From: Pseudomonas agarici
GTDB lineage: Bacteria; Pseudomonadota; Gammaproteobacteria; Pseudomonadales; Pseudomonadaceae
Direction: 5' to 3'
Length of the DNA: 64,000 bases
NCBI RefSeq assembly: GCF_900109755.1
Contig: NZ_FOAR01000001.1
Location: 310,001-374,000, forward strand
Positions 8,964 to 19,423 of the stretch are shown here, piece after piece (within the stretch, counting starts at the first letter, position 1; every line of letters begins with the position of its first letter). A program made the translations under genes and the position numbers. The notes under the pieces were generated by a model. It did not search any database. It had not been told where the DNA came from and worked only from the letters and a program-made list of their open reading frames with translations.

Positions 8964-11900
8964 CTAAAGCCGGCGCAGTTGTTCGAGTACCACGCCGTCG
9001 CGTTCCGGGGCATTGAAAAACAGCTGGCGTGCCATGTTCAGGCTGATCTCGCTACGCCAGATCCGAAACATCTCCAAGGCTCGCCCCGGTTGACCTTGGC
9101 GGATGCGTTCAAAGCGCTCCTGCTCGGCCCGGGCCTGCGCCTTGATCCCGAGAAAACGCTCGGCCCAGCGCTTCAGATGGGCGCCATGAGATTGCGGCTT
9201 GCCGTCCTTGTCCAAGGCGCCGCGCATCACGAACAACTCCTCCGGGGTGGCTTTATCGGGATAATGGAAATGCGCCACCCAAAGATTCTTGCCGGCCGCC
9301 TTGTCACGCACCACATACTCCTGAAGGAAATCCTCTTTGCCGAGTTTTGTACGCGGCCCGTTGCGAAAGATCTCGACCTCGTTGCGCTCCTTGAGAAACA
9401 ACAGCCGTTCGGTGTCCGGCGCACTCGACTTGGTCACGGCAATTCGTGCCAGCAATCCCTCATGTCTGACCGTGCCTGCCTGGAGACGTAGCTGCGCGGC
9501 CTGAACCTTACCGGCGGAGACTTCGCTTTGCGTCGCGGAACTGCTCGATTCGGCCAGCGCACGGTCGATTTGCCCAGCCAGCGCCTCCAGCCCCCGTGCC
9601 CGTGCTTCGAGCACATCCTGTAGATAGACCGGGTCCTTGGCGGCGGGGATCTGTCGCTTGGCTGTCTCGACTTCCCGACCGGCCTGGCGGATCTGGCTCT
9701 CAGCCATCTGCACCAGACGCTTGAGGCCCGGCTGTGGCCTGGCCACGGGGGGGGTTGCCGGCTTGGGCAACGGCTGCCAATAACCGTCCTCTTCTTCGAC
9801 AAAGGAATCGATCGGTCTACCGGTCTGGGGATCCATCAACTCAACGACCTCATGGCCATCCTGGGGCGTGTCTCGAACATAGCCGAGATAGTTTTTCCTG
9901 CGACGGGTGCGGATGACTTTCCGGATCTTGGCGGGTTGTTCCGGCGGCACCTCAGGCTCGTCCTGCGCCGGGGCCTGCGCCTCGATACGTCCGATCAGGC
10001 TGCGCTCGGCCTCCTGTTGCAACTCGACCAGGCGCCGGACAAACAGATCGCCCCAGACCAGACTGCCCCCTTGCGGCAACAACCCGATCTTGTACTCGAG
10101 CATGGCCAGCGCTTCGTTATATTGACTCACACAGGTGTTGAGTACGTCTATATCTGCCTCGGCGGACAAGGGTGAAGCGGGTCGCTCCTCCAGAATGGAT
10201 TGGGAGGCCAAGGCACTGCGCAGATCGTCGAACTTCATCCAGATATCGCTCTCGAGCTGCCGCGGATCCAGCTCCCTAAAGCAATACAGCCCGAGCCGAC
10301 AGGCCCTGATGGCTTTCAATCCACGCACCATGCTCCCCTTACTCCGGCCCCTGTCCCCCCGGTTCCTGATATCGCGAATGGCCTGGTAATCCGTCAGATT
10401 CTGGTTGCGATGACGGCTCAGTTCGGTAAACGCCTGTTCCTCTCGTTCCGCCCAGTCGATATACAAGTCCGCAACGCGGTTCTCCCGTTGTTCCACCTGT
10501 TGCCTTTCCGGCAAGACCCGGCCTGCCTCATCCTCATAGGGCAAGCGCTCAATCATCCGCTGGTAACGAAGTTCGACGATCCTTATCCCGTCCAGGGTAA
10601 TCTGCATCCCTATGACGAACTGATGCAAGGTGCTAAAGAGTATCCCCTTGTATCCCCGCATGAATAACGTCTCGTTCATCCGCAGCATGTTGATCTGTTG
10701 CTCGTAGCCGTCAAGAAAGACTTTCACCCGATCGCCAAGCTGATTCATCCGGGCGAACCACTGCTGATCGGTATAACGATCGGGATTGCCCTCCATCGTC
10801 CTCAAGGCATCCACTTCGGGAAACAGCGCTTGTGCACGCTGCCCCTGCTCCGTCACGCGTAGATTCCACCCATCCATGAAGCGCGTACTGACCAGCTCCC
10901 GTTGTTCCTGCTCCCGGCGTTTCTCCTCAAGCAGGGCCGCTCTTCTTTTCCCGATGTTCGATCCCGGACGCCCCGATCCGCCGCGCAGACGCAGCTTCAA
11001 GTCCGGCGTCCATTTCCCTGCGCCATCGCTTTTCAGATAAAACCCTTCGCTGCGACCATCCGGCGTAACCACACGAACATTGCCCTCGCTATCTGTCTTC
11101 ACCGCAAACAGCCATCCGCCGAAGTAGGCCGCCAGCCGGTTCGAGTCCTTCAACCGGATCAGCCCCTTCAGATCGCCGGACGCGATGACTTCCCCCAGAG
11201 TCTGCGGCTCTGGCAAGGGATGTGGATAAATCTTCAAGGTGAACGAACTGACACTCGGACGCGAGGAGACGGTGCCGGGCGCCACGGGGTTATCCAGCTT
11301 CATCGGCAGCGGCCTGTCCGGCCCTTCGCTGATCGTCGCCCGGTGCGCCGGGCGATACCCTTCATCTATCGGGATCTGCAGCGGTGTCTTGGCGTGTGCC
11401 TGCTGTCGAGTCAAGCGATGCCCGAGAATAAAGGCAATATTCACCAGAACATCGGCCCAGGCACTGGCCTTGGCCCCAGCGTCTTTTTCCTCCATTCGCC
11501 GAAAGTCGGCATCGACACTGGCGACCACCGCGAAAATCCAGCCGGCCACCGCCGCCGGGCCGCGAATAAACATCAACACCACGTTGAACAGTTGCCAACC
11601 GCCCTCCTTCAGGGTATTCCAGCGCAACTCGGCATTGGACACCGATTGCCGGTCCGCCAGGGCGATCAACGTCCTGGCCATCGAGCCGAACAGGTGATGC
11701 AGGTAGTCGCCCTGGACCACTGCGTCATCGAGCGTGGCTGGCGCCACCGGCAATAGCACGGCAAAATCATCCTCGAAAGAACGCCGCAGATGGGGCTCGA
11801 TAAAGCCGCCGTTGGCATAAGTGCGCCGGGCCTGATCGCTTAACCAGGTCAGAACGCTGTCCTGTAATGCACCGGGTTGGCGAAACGCCTCAAGCAGCGC

Positions 11901-13856
11901 CGCCCACGTCGGGTATTGCAGGAGCGGTTCGACGGGAGGCGTGGGGCGGGCGTCGTTGTCGTGAGGACAGAAACTTTTGTCCGGTGCCGACTGGAATTGC
12001 TGAAAGACCGAAGCCTGTGGGCCAGCCTTGGCAAGCAGGGGGCGATAGAGAATGAACGGGCCATGGCGAGTGTCTCGCGGGCCGATAATGAACATGGACG
12101 CCACGACATCCGCCATCGCATCGGTTTCGGCCTTGAAGGCCAGGGCGCGCAGGACAATCTCCTGGCCGTTCACTTGGCGCCGCGCCGCTTCGGGCTGCAC
12201 CATCGCTTCGACATAGCGGTATCCCGTTTCGTCGAAGTTCGCTTCACCACGAATCTTCAGCTCTAGCGCCGCCATCGGCAATTGCACCCGCAGTTGCTCA
12301 CTGAACAGGCTCTCCCGACGCCGCGCCTCGCCGACATTATCGATAAGCTGCGCCTTGAGCGCGTCCAGGTAGGTTCGGCCGATATCGACAAAAGTAACCA
12401 GACCCTTGACGTAGTCTGGGGTCAGCCATTCGGGCAGCGGTTTTTCCACACCACAGTGGCGGATAACGATCTTCATCTTCGCATGCCGAAAGCCCCCAAG
12501 ATTCTCCAGGGCAAACTCCGTCAGGCTCATCCGGACCTTTTCCACCGTGCCCAACGCCCCTCCCGCGCCCCCGGCAGCGGCCACCGCAATGATTTTGTCG
12601 AGTTCCAAACGAATATCATCGGGGTTGGCGATATCGACGGTTTGCGGATGGTCCTCCCCCATCTTCTTGAGCAACGCCTTGACGGCGAAGCCCGGCAGAT
12701 CACCCACGCCATCAAGAAATGCCTTGCCGCCCGACGCACGCTGCACATCGGCCAGTTTTTCCAGCAGGGAGCGGTAGGCGCCGATGTCTTCACTGGCGCC
12801 TCCCAGCAACCAATGCGGCAAACTGTCGCTGAGCGCCGCCAGCTCTTCGGGCAACTCAACCAGCGCATGCGGCGTTGCCGGCACCGGGGTGAAAAACCAG
12901 GTATCGGGGCGGGTAATTGCATCAAGCCGGCACTGGTAGTCCTCGAGCGTCCACTCGGTGTCGACCCCGATCAGGGAAATCTCCTGGAGCTGGTTTTCCA
13001 GCAAGGTTTCGGCAAGGCTGGCGAAGGCCTGCTCCAGTTGTATATCCGGATCGCCCTGCTGCCACAACAGATGCTCGCGGTACTCGATATCCCGGCCATT
13101 GGCCAGGACACTCATGAACAAGGGCACCAGTTGTCCAAGATCGGCGGTGTCGGCCCTGAAGAGGCCTTTGGACAGACTGAGCACCAGCGGGTTCTGCTCG
13201 ACTCCCCGCTCCCTGCGACGGGCCACCAGCACCGGCAGGGCTTCAGGATAGGCGCCGCCCCACGTATCCTTGCTCACCGCCTGTACGCCATAAAGGGCGA
13301 GTTGCTGCTCGGGCCTTTCCAGATTGATCGACAGAAAGGCCCTATGCCGTTCACGATCAGTTGACAAGATGCGCACCAGTAGGCCGCCAAGACGAGCAAA
13401 GCGGCTGCCACCTTGCGCATCCTCCGCGTTCCAGTAGTCGACCAATGCCTGTTGATAGAGTTTCAGCAGGATATCTCCCCACGACCCGAGCGTAGCCTGG
13501 GTGGTCGCGGCATCAACCAGCAGCCGGTCACCGGGCAAACCGTCGAGCTTGATCTCCAGCACATGCTCGGCGGTAAAGACTGGCGCAGCCCCCGTAGTAA
13601 AATGCTCCAGTACAAGGTCGATCACCGCACGGTATCGATAGCCACCAGAGAACCTTTTTCCATCGCGCTCCAGCCACTGCAGTTTGCCGACATACAGGTG
13701 CGAAGCATTGCGCCGCGGATTCCAACGGCCAAAAAAATGCTCCTGGATGACCGACAAGGCCACCTCCCGCAATGTCGGCGGCTGGACAAAAAGCGCCTTG
13801 GCCACCTCGATCTCCTGCCCAAGCGACCGGCTCGCTAGTGTGATTGTGTCATTCAT
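8964..13856 (-). CDS. Giant dermonecrotic-toxin-domain (DUF6543) protein, copy A
   Basis: A 1630-residue protein. I chose the ATG at 13856 (MNDTITLAS) because an AAGGGA ribosome site precedes it; a methionine six codons upstream would place that site inside the gene. The order is: N-terminal region 1-330 (IQEHFFGRWNP; LYQQALVDYW); DUF6543-type core about 330-750 (SLTEFALENLGG near 442, LRVQLPMAALELKI, ILYRPLL, LQDSVLTWLSDQARR, YANGGF); a hydrophobic stretch at about 752-782; a beta-rich module at about 890-965; a charged helical middle; and a conserved tail (LWVAHFHYPD near 1520). No signal peptide is seen. It is about 135 bp downstream of its paralogue. Related Pseudomonas proteins are annotated as dermonecrotic toxin domain proteins; the target and export route are unknown. 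Confidence 0.85.
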   Translation of the reverse strand: MNDTITLASRSLGQEIEVAKALFVQPPTLREVALSVIQEHFFGRWNPRRNASHLYVGKLQWLERDGKRFSGGYRYRAVIDLVLEHFTTGAAPVFTAEHVLEIKLDGLPGDRLLVDAATTQATLGSWGDILLKLYQQALVDYWNAEDAQGGSRFARLGGLLVRILSTDRERHRAFLSINLERPEQQLALYGVQAVSKDTWGGAYPEALPVLVARRRERGVEQNPLVLSLSKGLFRADTADLGQLVPLFMSVLANGRDIEYREHLLWQQGDPDIQLEQAFASLAETLLENQLQEISLIGVDTEWTLEDYQCRLDAITRPDTWFFTPVPATPHALVELPEELAALSDSLPHWLLGGASEDIGAYRSLLEKLADVQRASGGKAFLDGVGDLPGFAVKALLKKMGEDHPQTVDIANPDDIRLELDKIIAVAAAGGAGGALGTVEKVRMSLTEFALENLGGFRHAKMKIVIRHCGVEKPLPEWLTPDYVKGLVTFVDIGRTYLDALKAQLIDNVGEARRRESLFSEQLRVQLPMAALELKIRGEANFDETGYRYVEAMVQPEAARRQVNGQEIVLRALAFKAETDAMADVVASMFIIGPRDTRHGPFILYRPLLAKAGPQASVFQQFQSAPDKSFCPHDNDARPTPPVEPLLQYPTWAALLEAFRQPGALQDSVLTWLSDQARRTYANGGFIEPHLRRSFEDDFAVLLPVAPATLDDAVVQGDYLHHLFGSMARTLIALADRQSVSNAELRWNTLKEGGWQLFNVVLMFIRGPAAVAGWIFAVVASVDADFRRMEEKDAGAKASAWADVLVNIAFILGHRLTRQQAHAKTPLQIPIDEGYRPAHRATISEGPDRPLPMKLDNPVAPGTVSSRPSVSSFTLKIYPHPLPEPQTLGEVIASGDLKGLIRLKDSNRLAAYFGGWLFAVKTDSEGNVRVVTPDGRSEGFYLKSDGAGKWTPDLKLRLRGGSGRPGSNIGKRRAALLEEKRREQEQRELVSTRFMDGWNLRVTEQGQRAQALFPEVDALRTMEGNPDRYTDQQWFARMNQLGDRVKVFLDGYEQQINMLRMNETLFMRGYKGILFSTLHQFVIGMQITLDGIRIVELRYQRMIERLPYEDEAGRVLPERQQVEQRENRVADLYIDWAEREEQAFTELSRHRNQNLTDYQAIRDIRNRGDRGRSKGSMVRGLKAIRACRLGLYCFRELDPRQLESDIWMKFDDLRSALASQSILEERPASPLSAEADIDVLNTCVSQYNEALAMLEYKIGLLPQGGSLVWGDLFVRRLVELQQEAERSLIGRIEAQAPAQDEPEVPPEQPAKIRKVIRTRRRKNYLGYVRDTPQDGHEVVELMDPQTGRPIDSFVEEEDGYWQPLPKPATPPVARPQPGLKRLVQMAESQIRQAGREVETAKRQIPAAKDPVYLQDVLEARARGLEALAGQIDRALAESSSSATQSEVSAGKVQAAQLRLQAGTVRHEGLLARIAVTKSSAPDTERLLFLKERNEVEIFRNGPRTKLGKEDFLQEYVVRDKAAGKNLWVAHFHYPDKATPEELFVMRGALDKDGKPQSHGAHLKRWAERFLGIKAQARAEQERFERIRQGQPGRALEMFRIWRSEISLNMARQLFFNAPERDGVVLEQLRRL

Positions 13857-13991
13857 ACAGATTATTCCCTTCAAACAGATCCGACGGGCCTGGGTTCAAA
13901 CACCCTGCCCGGCACCGAACACTGGTACAGGGCCAGTAGACGCCTGACACGCCAAGCCCATGCGGTATTGGCTTAGCGGCCACTTCAGTCT

Positions 13992-16900
13992 TCACGATCG
14001 AATCCTCAGTTGCTCCACCAGTGCCGCCGCCGCTTCGGCGGCATCGAAGAAGAACTGGCGGGCCATAGGCAGCGTGATTGCACTGCGCCAGATATCCACA
14101 GCCGCCTGGGCGCGGCCCGGCTGGCCCCGGCGAATGCGCTCAAAACGCACGCCTTCGGCACGGGCCTGCGCCTTGGGGCCGAGAAAACGCTCTTCGCGGG
14201 TTTTCAGGTGGGCGGCCCCGGGGATGAAAAGATCATCGTTCGGCGCCAGGTCGCGGTAGTGAAAATGGGCAACCCAGAGCAATGCGCTCTTCTTGTCCGG
14301 GGCCGCCTTGTCGAGTATCAGGTACTCCTGCAAGTAGTCCTGGGACTTGAGCAGGCTGCGCGGTCCGTTTTTCCTGATTTCGATGGCACCCTGGCGATGC
14401 AGGAAGTCGACACGCGCCATGTCCGGCATGCTCGCTTTGGTTGCCTTGACCCTGATCAACAGCCCTTCATTGGTCAATTCGAGGGACAACGCGCGCAAGT
14501 TGGCCGATTGCGTCTGTGCGTTCACCCGCTCGGGTGACGCTTGCGCCGCCGCCAGGCTGCTGTCGAGCTGATCGGCGAGCCGGGCCAGTGCCCTCGCTTC
14601 ACCCTCCAGCACATCCTGCAGATAAACCGGGTCCCGGACCGGTTGTTTCAGCCTGACGGCCCGGTCGAGCATCCTCGCCAGTTCCTGGCGGGCATTGAGC
14701 AACTCACTGCGGGCCTTCTGCACCTGCGTACCAGCCTCCTTGACCAGCCGCTTGAGCCCGACTTGTGGCCGCGCGACAGTAGACGCCGGGGCAGGTTCGG
14801 GAGCCTCGATCTCCTCCCAGTAACTACCGGTGTCGCTTTGCTGAAACACCCGGACTTCATCTTCGACGGCTATTTCGACGGTCTCCCTGGTCTGGCCGGC
14901 GGCCGGTGGCCTGACCTTGCCCAGATAGACACTGCCCCTGGACCCGCGGGTCTGAATGAGCCCTGGGACTTTCTCCAGTTCCTCTTGGGCGGCGACATCA
15001 CTGGCCTGTTCGTCGAGCAACTCGCTCAATGACTCCAGCGCTTCGTCACGCAGTTGCCCGATCAGCTCAAGCAGACGTTCGGTATAGGGCAGCGCCGTGC
15101 CCTCCGGCTGCTGACGCCGCCAGAACTCGACGGTCTGCAGACCCGTTACATAGTTTTCGATGCAGGTATTGAGCACGCGCCGACGGCGTCTTGCCGGGAT
15201 GTCCGGATCCTGCTCCAGATTGACCCGGGATCGACTCGCCAGGGCCATCTCCTGGGTCTTGTCCCTCAGCGAAGGATTGATCTGTTCGCCGCCCTCCAGC
15301 TCATGAAGGCTCAGCCAGCGCAAGGCATGGAGCTGCGACAATCGCGTCTCCAGCTCCAGCGGTGCCTCCTGGGTTTGGCTCAAAGCCTGGTCGCGGGTCT
15401 TGCGCCCCAGTCCCGCATAATTGTCCAACTGCTCGTTGACGCGCCGTTCCTTGCGATGCCAGTCGAACATGCGGTCATTGGCCTCAACCTTGCTTTTCTG
15501 GTAAGCCAGGATACTGTCATAGAGCCTGGAACCCGCGCCGGCATGGGTGGCTTGGGCCCGTTCGAATTCAGCAGGGGAGAGGCGCTGCTCCTCCCGGACC
15601 CTGCGTAGCACTTCCACCGCCTCACGACAGCCAACCAACTGGATACCGAGGAATGCGCACACGGCCTCCTTCCATTTGGGTACGTTGGCAACCCGCGATT
15701 GTTCTTCACGCAGGACGATGCTCTGCCCCATCAGTTCGAAAGCCCTTTCTGCTTCCTGGAGATAACGTTGCCGGGCCCTGCTGGTGGCCTCGGCGTTAGT
15801 CCCTTGCTCCTTGAGTTTCAAATCGGCCCGTGCGGCGGAGGCCGCCATTGCCGCGAGTTTACCGGGGACTTCCAGGTCCCGGTGTCGATCGGCCAACGCC
15901 TGGGCTGCGGCTTTTTTTTCATCCTGTATCTGCTTGATGGTCTTACGCCCGCCACGCCCCGAGCCGCCACGCAACCGCAACTTGACATCCAGGCGCCACT
16001 CGCCGGCCTCGGTGCTGCGCAGGTAGAAGCCTTCACGACTGCCGTCCGGCGTGATCATCCGCACGCCGCCCTCGGCCTCCTGGACCCGATATAGGCGCCC
16101 ACCGATATAGGTGGCCAGATAGCCCGTGTCTTTCAAGCGGATCAACCCCTTGAACTCGCCCTCGGCGATCACCGTGCCGAGCGACTCGGCGCTCGGCCAG
16201 GGCTGCTCGTAGCGACGCAGCAAAAGATCGTCGATCCGGATGCGGCGCGGCCCGGAGGGCGCCAGGGCAGGCTCCTCCAGATGCATGGGCAAGGGCAGGT
16301 CCGCGCCTTGCGCGACATAAGGATCAGCCCCCGGACGGCTCACCTCGGCTGGCGGCGTGCTGAGTGGTATCCCCTCGCGAGCGGATGAAGTAGCCCTGGC
16401 CTCGACGAGACGATGACTGAGGATGAAGGAAAGATTGACCAACACATCGGCCCAGGCACTGGCCTGTCCCGTACCGTCCTTGGTTTGCAGTTGGCGGATG
16501 TCTCGATCGACGCTCGCCACTACCGCATAGATCCAACCCGCCACGGCCGCCGGGCCACGGATGAACGTCAGCAGCACATTGAACAACTGCCACGCCCCTT
16601 CCTTGAGCTGGGCCCAGCGTTGCTCGGCGTTGGACACCGATTGCCGGTCGGCCAGTTCAATCAATGTGCGCGCCGTCGAGGTGAACAGGTGGTGCAGATA
16701 ATCGCCGTTAACCACGGCGTCACTCAGGCGGGCCGGGCCCGGGGTCAAGAAAGCGGTAAAGTCGTCTTCGAAGGATCGCGGCACGTGCGGCTCCTGGAAA
16801 CCGCCATGGCCGTACAGCCGTCGGGCCTGGGGGCTCATCCAGGTCAGCACGCTATCCTGTAGCGCACCCTCCTGCCGGATAGCCTCGAACACGGCCTCGA

Positions 16901-18848
16901 AGGTCTCGTACTGATGCAAGGATTCGAGCGCCGGCGTGGGCCGAGCGTCGTTGTCGTGAGGACACAAGGCCCCCCCAGAGGTGGCCTGGAATCCCAGGAG
17001 CGTGGACTCATGGGCCGCAGTCTTGGCGAGCAACGGGCGATACAGCACGTGCGGCCCCTGACGGATGTCCTTCGGTCCGATGATAAACATCGAAGCCACT
17101 GCATCGACGGCGGCATCCGCTTCGGCACGAAAGCCCAGGGGCCTGAGCACAACTTTCTGGCCGTCGACCTGCCGCTGCGCGGGGGACGGTTTCACGATTG
17201 CCTCGATAAGCCGCCAGCCCGCTTCGCTGAAACCGGCCTGCGCCCTGATCTTGAGCTCCAGCGCCGCCATGGGCAATTGCACTCGCAGTTGTTCGGTGAA
17301 AAGTTTTTCCCGACGTCGAGCCTCGTCGGCGTCATCGATCAGCTTGGCACGCAGCTCATCCAGGTAGGTCTTGCCGATGTCCACGGCGCTGACCAGGTGT
17401 CTGATGTAATCCGGGGTCAGCCAGGCCGGTACGACAGCCTCGGCAGTACAGTGCCTGACCGATAGGCGTATCTTCGAATGGTGAAAACAGCCCAGGTTTT
17501 CGAGGGCGAACTCGGTCAGGGTCATCCTGACCTTTTCAATACTGCCCAAGGCACCGCCGCCGCCGCCGGCCGTCGACACCGCGATGACCTTGTCGAGCTC
17601 CAGGTGGATATCGTCGGGGTCGCTGATCCCCAAAGGTTCGAGATGTTCCTCATGGATTTTTTCCAGCAGAACCCGACGGGTGAAACTCATCAGGTCGCCG
17701 ATGCCCTCGAGAAATGCCTGGCCACGCGAAGCGCGCTGCACACTCGCCAACTGATCGAGCAGATCACGGTAGCGTTCAATGTCCCGTGGGTCGGCACCGA
17801 GCAACCAGTAAGGCATTTCATCGCGCAGCGCCGTCAGCTCCTCGGACAGCTCGCGGACGCCATGGGGCCGCGCCGGCACCGGCGTGAAAAACCAGTCATC
17901 GGGACGAGTGATGGCATCGAGCCGCTGCTGGTAATCCTCGACCGTCCATTCGAGATCACGGGCGATCAGCGCAATATCCTGGAGCTGGTTCTCCAATAAG
18001 GCCTGGCCAACGCAGGCAAAGGCCTGCTCAAGCAACTCGTCAGGGTCACCCTGATGCCAGAGCCGGTGCTCGTGATACTCGATATCGCGCCCCTCGGCCC
18101 GGCGGCTCATGAACAACGGCACCAGATACCCCACTTGTGTGGTGTCGGCCCTGAACAGCCCATGGGCGAGACTGAGCAATAGCGGAGCCTGCTCGACCTC
18201 GTGCTCCCACCGACGGGCAACCAGCACCGGCAACGCTTCAGGGTAGCTGGCGCCCCACGAGTCCCTGCTCACGGCCTGCAGGCCATAGAGCGCCAGACGC
18301 TGCTCGGGTTTCTGCAAATCGATCGTCAGGAAGGCGCGATAGTGTTCACGGTCGCTGGCCAGCATCCGCACCAGCAGCGCACTGAAACGCTGAAGGCGAC
18401 TGGCGCCTTGTGCATCCTCCTCGTTCCAGTAGTCGACCAGCGCCTGTTGATAGAGCTCCAGCAGAATGTTGCCCCATTGGCCAAGCGCCTCGGCGGCCGG
18501 CGGCGCCAGCAGATGGCGATCACCGGGCCGGTCAGCGAAGCGGACCTCCAGCACATAGCCTTCGCTAAAAACCGGTGCCACACCCTGGGTGAACTGCTTG
18601 AGCACAAGGTCGCTCAAAGCCGTGTATTGATATCCGCCAAAAACTCTTTTGCCCTCGATCTGTGACCATTGCGGTTCGCCGATATACAGATATGCGGCGT
18701 TGTACTGCGGATCCCAATGGGGAAAAAAATGCTCCTGGATGGCCGACAAGACCACGCCTGACAAAGTCGGCGGATGGGCGAAAAGCGCCTTGGCCGCAGC
18801 CATCTCGCATTGCAGCGACGGGCGGGGCGATGTGGTGTTATCCGTCAT
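13992..18848 (-). CDS. Giant dermonecrotic-toxin-domain (DUF6543) protein, copy B
   Basis: A 1618-residue paralogue of copy A, collinear over almost its whole length. The start MTDNTTSPR at 18848 has an AAAGGGAG site upstream. It shares the N-terminal block (IQEHFFPHWDP), the core (TLTEFALENLG near 441; ILYRPLL is VLYRPLL here; LQDSVLTWMSPQARR), the hydrophobic stretch at about 753-783, the beta-rich module at about 890-965 (GLIRLKDTGYLATYIGG) and the C-terminal tail (LWVAHFHYRD near 1523). Residues about 1000-1330 are only distantly like copy A. There is no signal peptide. The pair looks like a tandem duplication that diverged in the middle. Toxin function is inferred from the family only. 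Confidence 0.85.
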   Translation of the reverse strand: MTDNTTSPRPSLQCEMAAAKALFAHPPTLSGVVLSAIQEHFFPHWDPQYNAAYLYIGEPQWSQIEGKRVFGGYQYTALSDLVLKQFTQGVAPVFSEGYVLEVRFADRPGDRHLLAPPAAEALGQWGNILLELYQQALVDYWNEEDAQGASRLQRFSALLVRMLASDREHYRAFLTIDLQKPEQRLALYGLQAVSRDSWGASYPEALPVLVARRWEHEVEQAPLLLSLAHGLFRADTTQVGYLVPLFMSRRAEGRDIEYHEHRLWHQGDPDELLEQAFACVGQALLENQLQDIALIARDLEWTVEDYQQRLDAITRPDDWFFTPVPARPHGVRELSEELTALRDEMPYWLLGADPRDIERYRDLLDQLASVQRASRGQAFLEGIGDLMSFTRRVLLEKIHEEHLEPLGISDPDDIHLELDKVIAVSTAGGGGGALGSIEKVRMTLTEFALENLGCFHHSKIRLSVRHCTAEAVVPAWLTPDYIRHLVSAVDIGKTYLDELRAKLIDDADEARRREKLFTEQLRVQLPMAALELKIRAQAGFSEAGWRLIEAIVKPSPAQRQVDGQKVVLRPLGFRAEADAAVDAVASMFIIGPKDIRQGPHVLYRPLLAKTAAHESTLLGFQATSGGALCPHDNDARPTPALESLHQYETFEAVFEAIRQEGALQDSVLTWMSPQARRLYGHGGFQEPHVPRSFEDDFTAFLTPGPARLSDAVVNGDYLHHLFTSTARTLIELADRQSVSNAEQRWAQLKEGAWQLFNVLLTFIRGPAAVAGWIYAVVASVDRDIRQLQTKDGTGQASAWADVLVNLSFILSHRLVEARATSSAREGIPLSTPPAEVSRPGADPYVAQGADLPLPMHLEEPALAPSGPRRIRIDDLLLRRYEQPWPSAESLGTVIAEGEFKGLIRLKDTGYLATYIGGRLYRVQEAEGGVRMITPDGSREGFYLRSTEAGEWRLDVKLRLRGGSGRGGRKTIKQIQDEKKAAAQALADRHRDLEVPGKLAAMAASAARADLKLKEQGTNAEATSRARQRYLQEAERAFELMGQSIVLREEQSRVANVPKWKEAVCAFLGIQLVGCREAVEVLRRVREEQRLSPAEFERAQATHAGAGSRLYDSILAYQKSKVEANDRMFDWHRKERRVNEQLDNYAGLGRKTRDQALSQTQEAPLELETRLSQLHALRWLSLHELEGGEQINPSLRDKTQEMALASRSRVNLEQDPDIPARRRRRVLNTCIENYVTGLQTVEFWRRQQPEGTALPYTERLLELIGQLRDEALESLSELLDEQASDVAAQEELEKVPGLIQTRGSRGSVYLGKVRPPAAGQTRETVEIAVEDEVRVFQQSDTGSYWEEIEAPEPAPASTVARPQVGLKRLVKEAGTQVQKARSELLNARQELARMLDRAVRLKQPVRDPVYLQDVLEGEARALARLADQLDSSLAAAQASPERVNAQTQSANLRALSLELTNEGLLIRVKATKASMPDMARVDFLHRQGAIEIRKNGPRSLLKSQDYLQEYLILDKAAPDKKSALLWVAHFHYRDLAPNDDLFIPGAAHLKTREERFLGPKAQARAEGVRFERIRRGQPGRAQAAVDIWRSAITLPMARQFFFDAAEAAAALVEQLRIRS

Positions 18849-18970
18849 GTCTGACTCCCTTTAAATAGGCGAAGTAGACAAACAACAGAACCGCACGCGG
18901 CGGTATCCGGCTATCGCCGGCCGGTTTATTCAGGCATACGGGCCGGCGACACTGACATACACTGGCGCCC

Positions 18971-19276
18971 ATGACCACGATTACCCTGACCGACCTCACT
19001 GCACCGGCCATCACTTGCTCCTCCTGCGCGGCCTGTTGCTGTCGACTGGAAGTCCTGTTGATCAGCGAGACCGGTGTGCCCGAACGCTTTATCGATATCG
19101 ACGAGTGGGGTGGCGAGGTGATGCTGCGGCTGGACGACGGCTGGTGCGCGGCCCTGGATCGCGACAGCATGCGCTGCACGATCTACGAGAAGCGCCCATT
19201 GATCTGCCGCGAGTTCGAAACCGGCTCGGCGGACTGCCTGGAAGAGCGCCGTGGAATCAGCACAGTGTATCGATGA
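18971..19276 (+). CDS. YkgJ-family cysteine-cluster protein (putative Zn/Fe-binding)
   Basis: A 101-residue protein with the N-terminal cluster CSSCAACCC (residues 16-24), followed by Cys residues in GWCAALD, RCTIYEKRPLICREF and DCLEE. This is the spacing of the YkgJ/CxxCxxCC family, thought to bind zinc or an iron-sulfur cluster. The promoter must lie in the 122-bp gap to the divergent giant toxin gene B. It is followed after 147 bp by the 2174-residue toxin gene on the same strand. A functional link to the toxins is not shown; the family is common elsewhere in Pseudomonas genomes. Confidence 0.85.
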   Translation: MTTITLTDLTAPAITCSSCAACCCRLEVLLISETGVPERFIDIDEWGGEVMLRLDDGWCAALDRDSMRCTIYEKRPLICREFETGSADCLEERRGISTVYR

Positions 19277-19423
19277 TTTGAAGGAGCAGATCAGAGCGCT
19301 TTCATCCTCAAGTCAAAGACACTTCCCATATATCCAGTGCCCCCCTCGATCCACACTTGGAACCAACGCGTCACAAGTAGCGGGCAACTCGACAGTTGCC
19401 CCGGAACCTGAGATCACTGGCCC

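Noticed and set aside
11239..11756. Plus-strand frames of 150-280 residues inside the giant minus-strand genes
   Set aside because: They are arginine/glutamine-rich opposite-strand shadows without ribosome sites; the minus-strand frames are continuous and family-like.
13857..13991. Terminator between the two giant toxin genes
   Set aside because: Only a 5-bp AAGCC/GGCTT match with a long loop and no T run; not enough to call.
8964..18848. NEL-type E3 ligase or leucine-rich repeats in the giant DUF6543 proteins
   Set aside because: Some large DUF6543 proteins carry these, but I see neither LRR periodicity nor the NEL cysteine motif in copies A or B.
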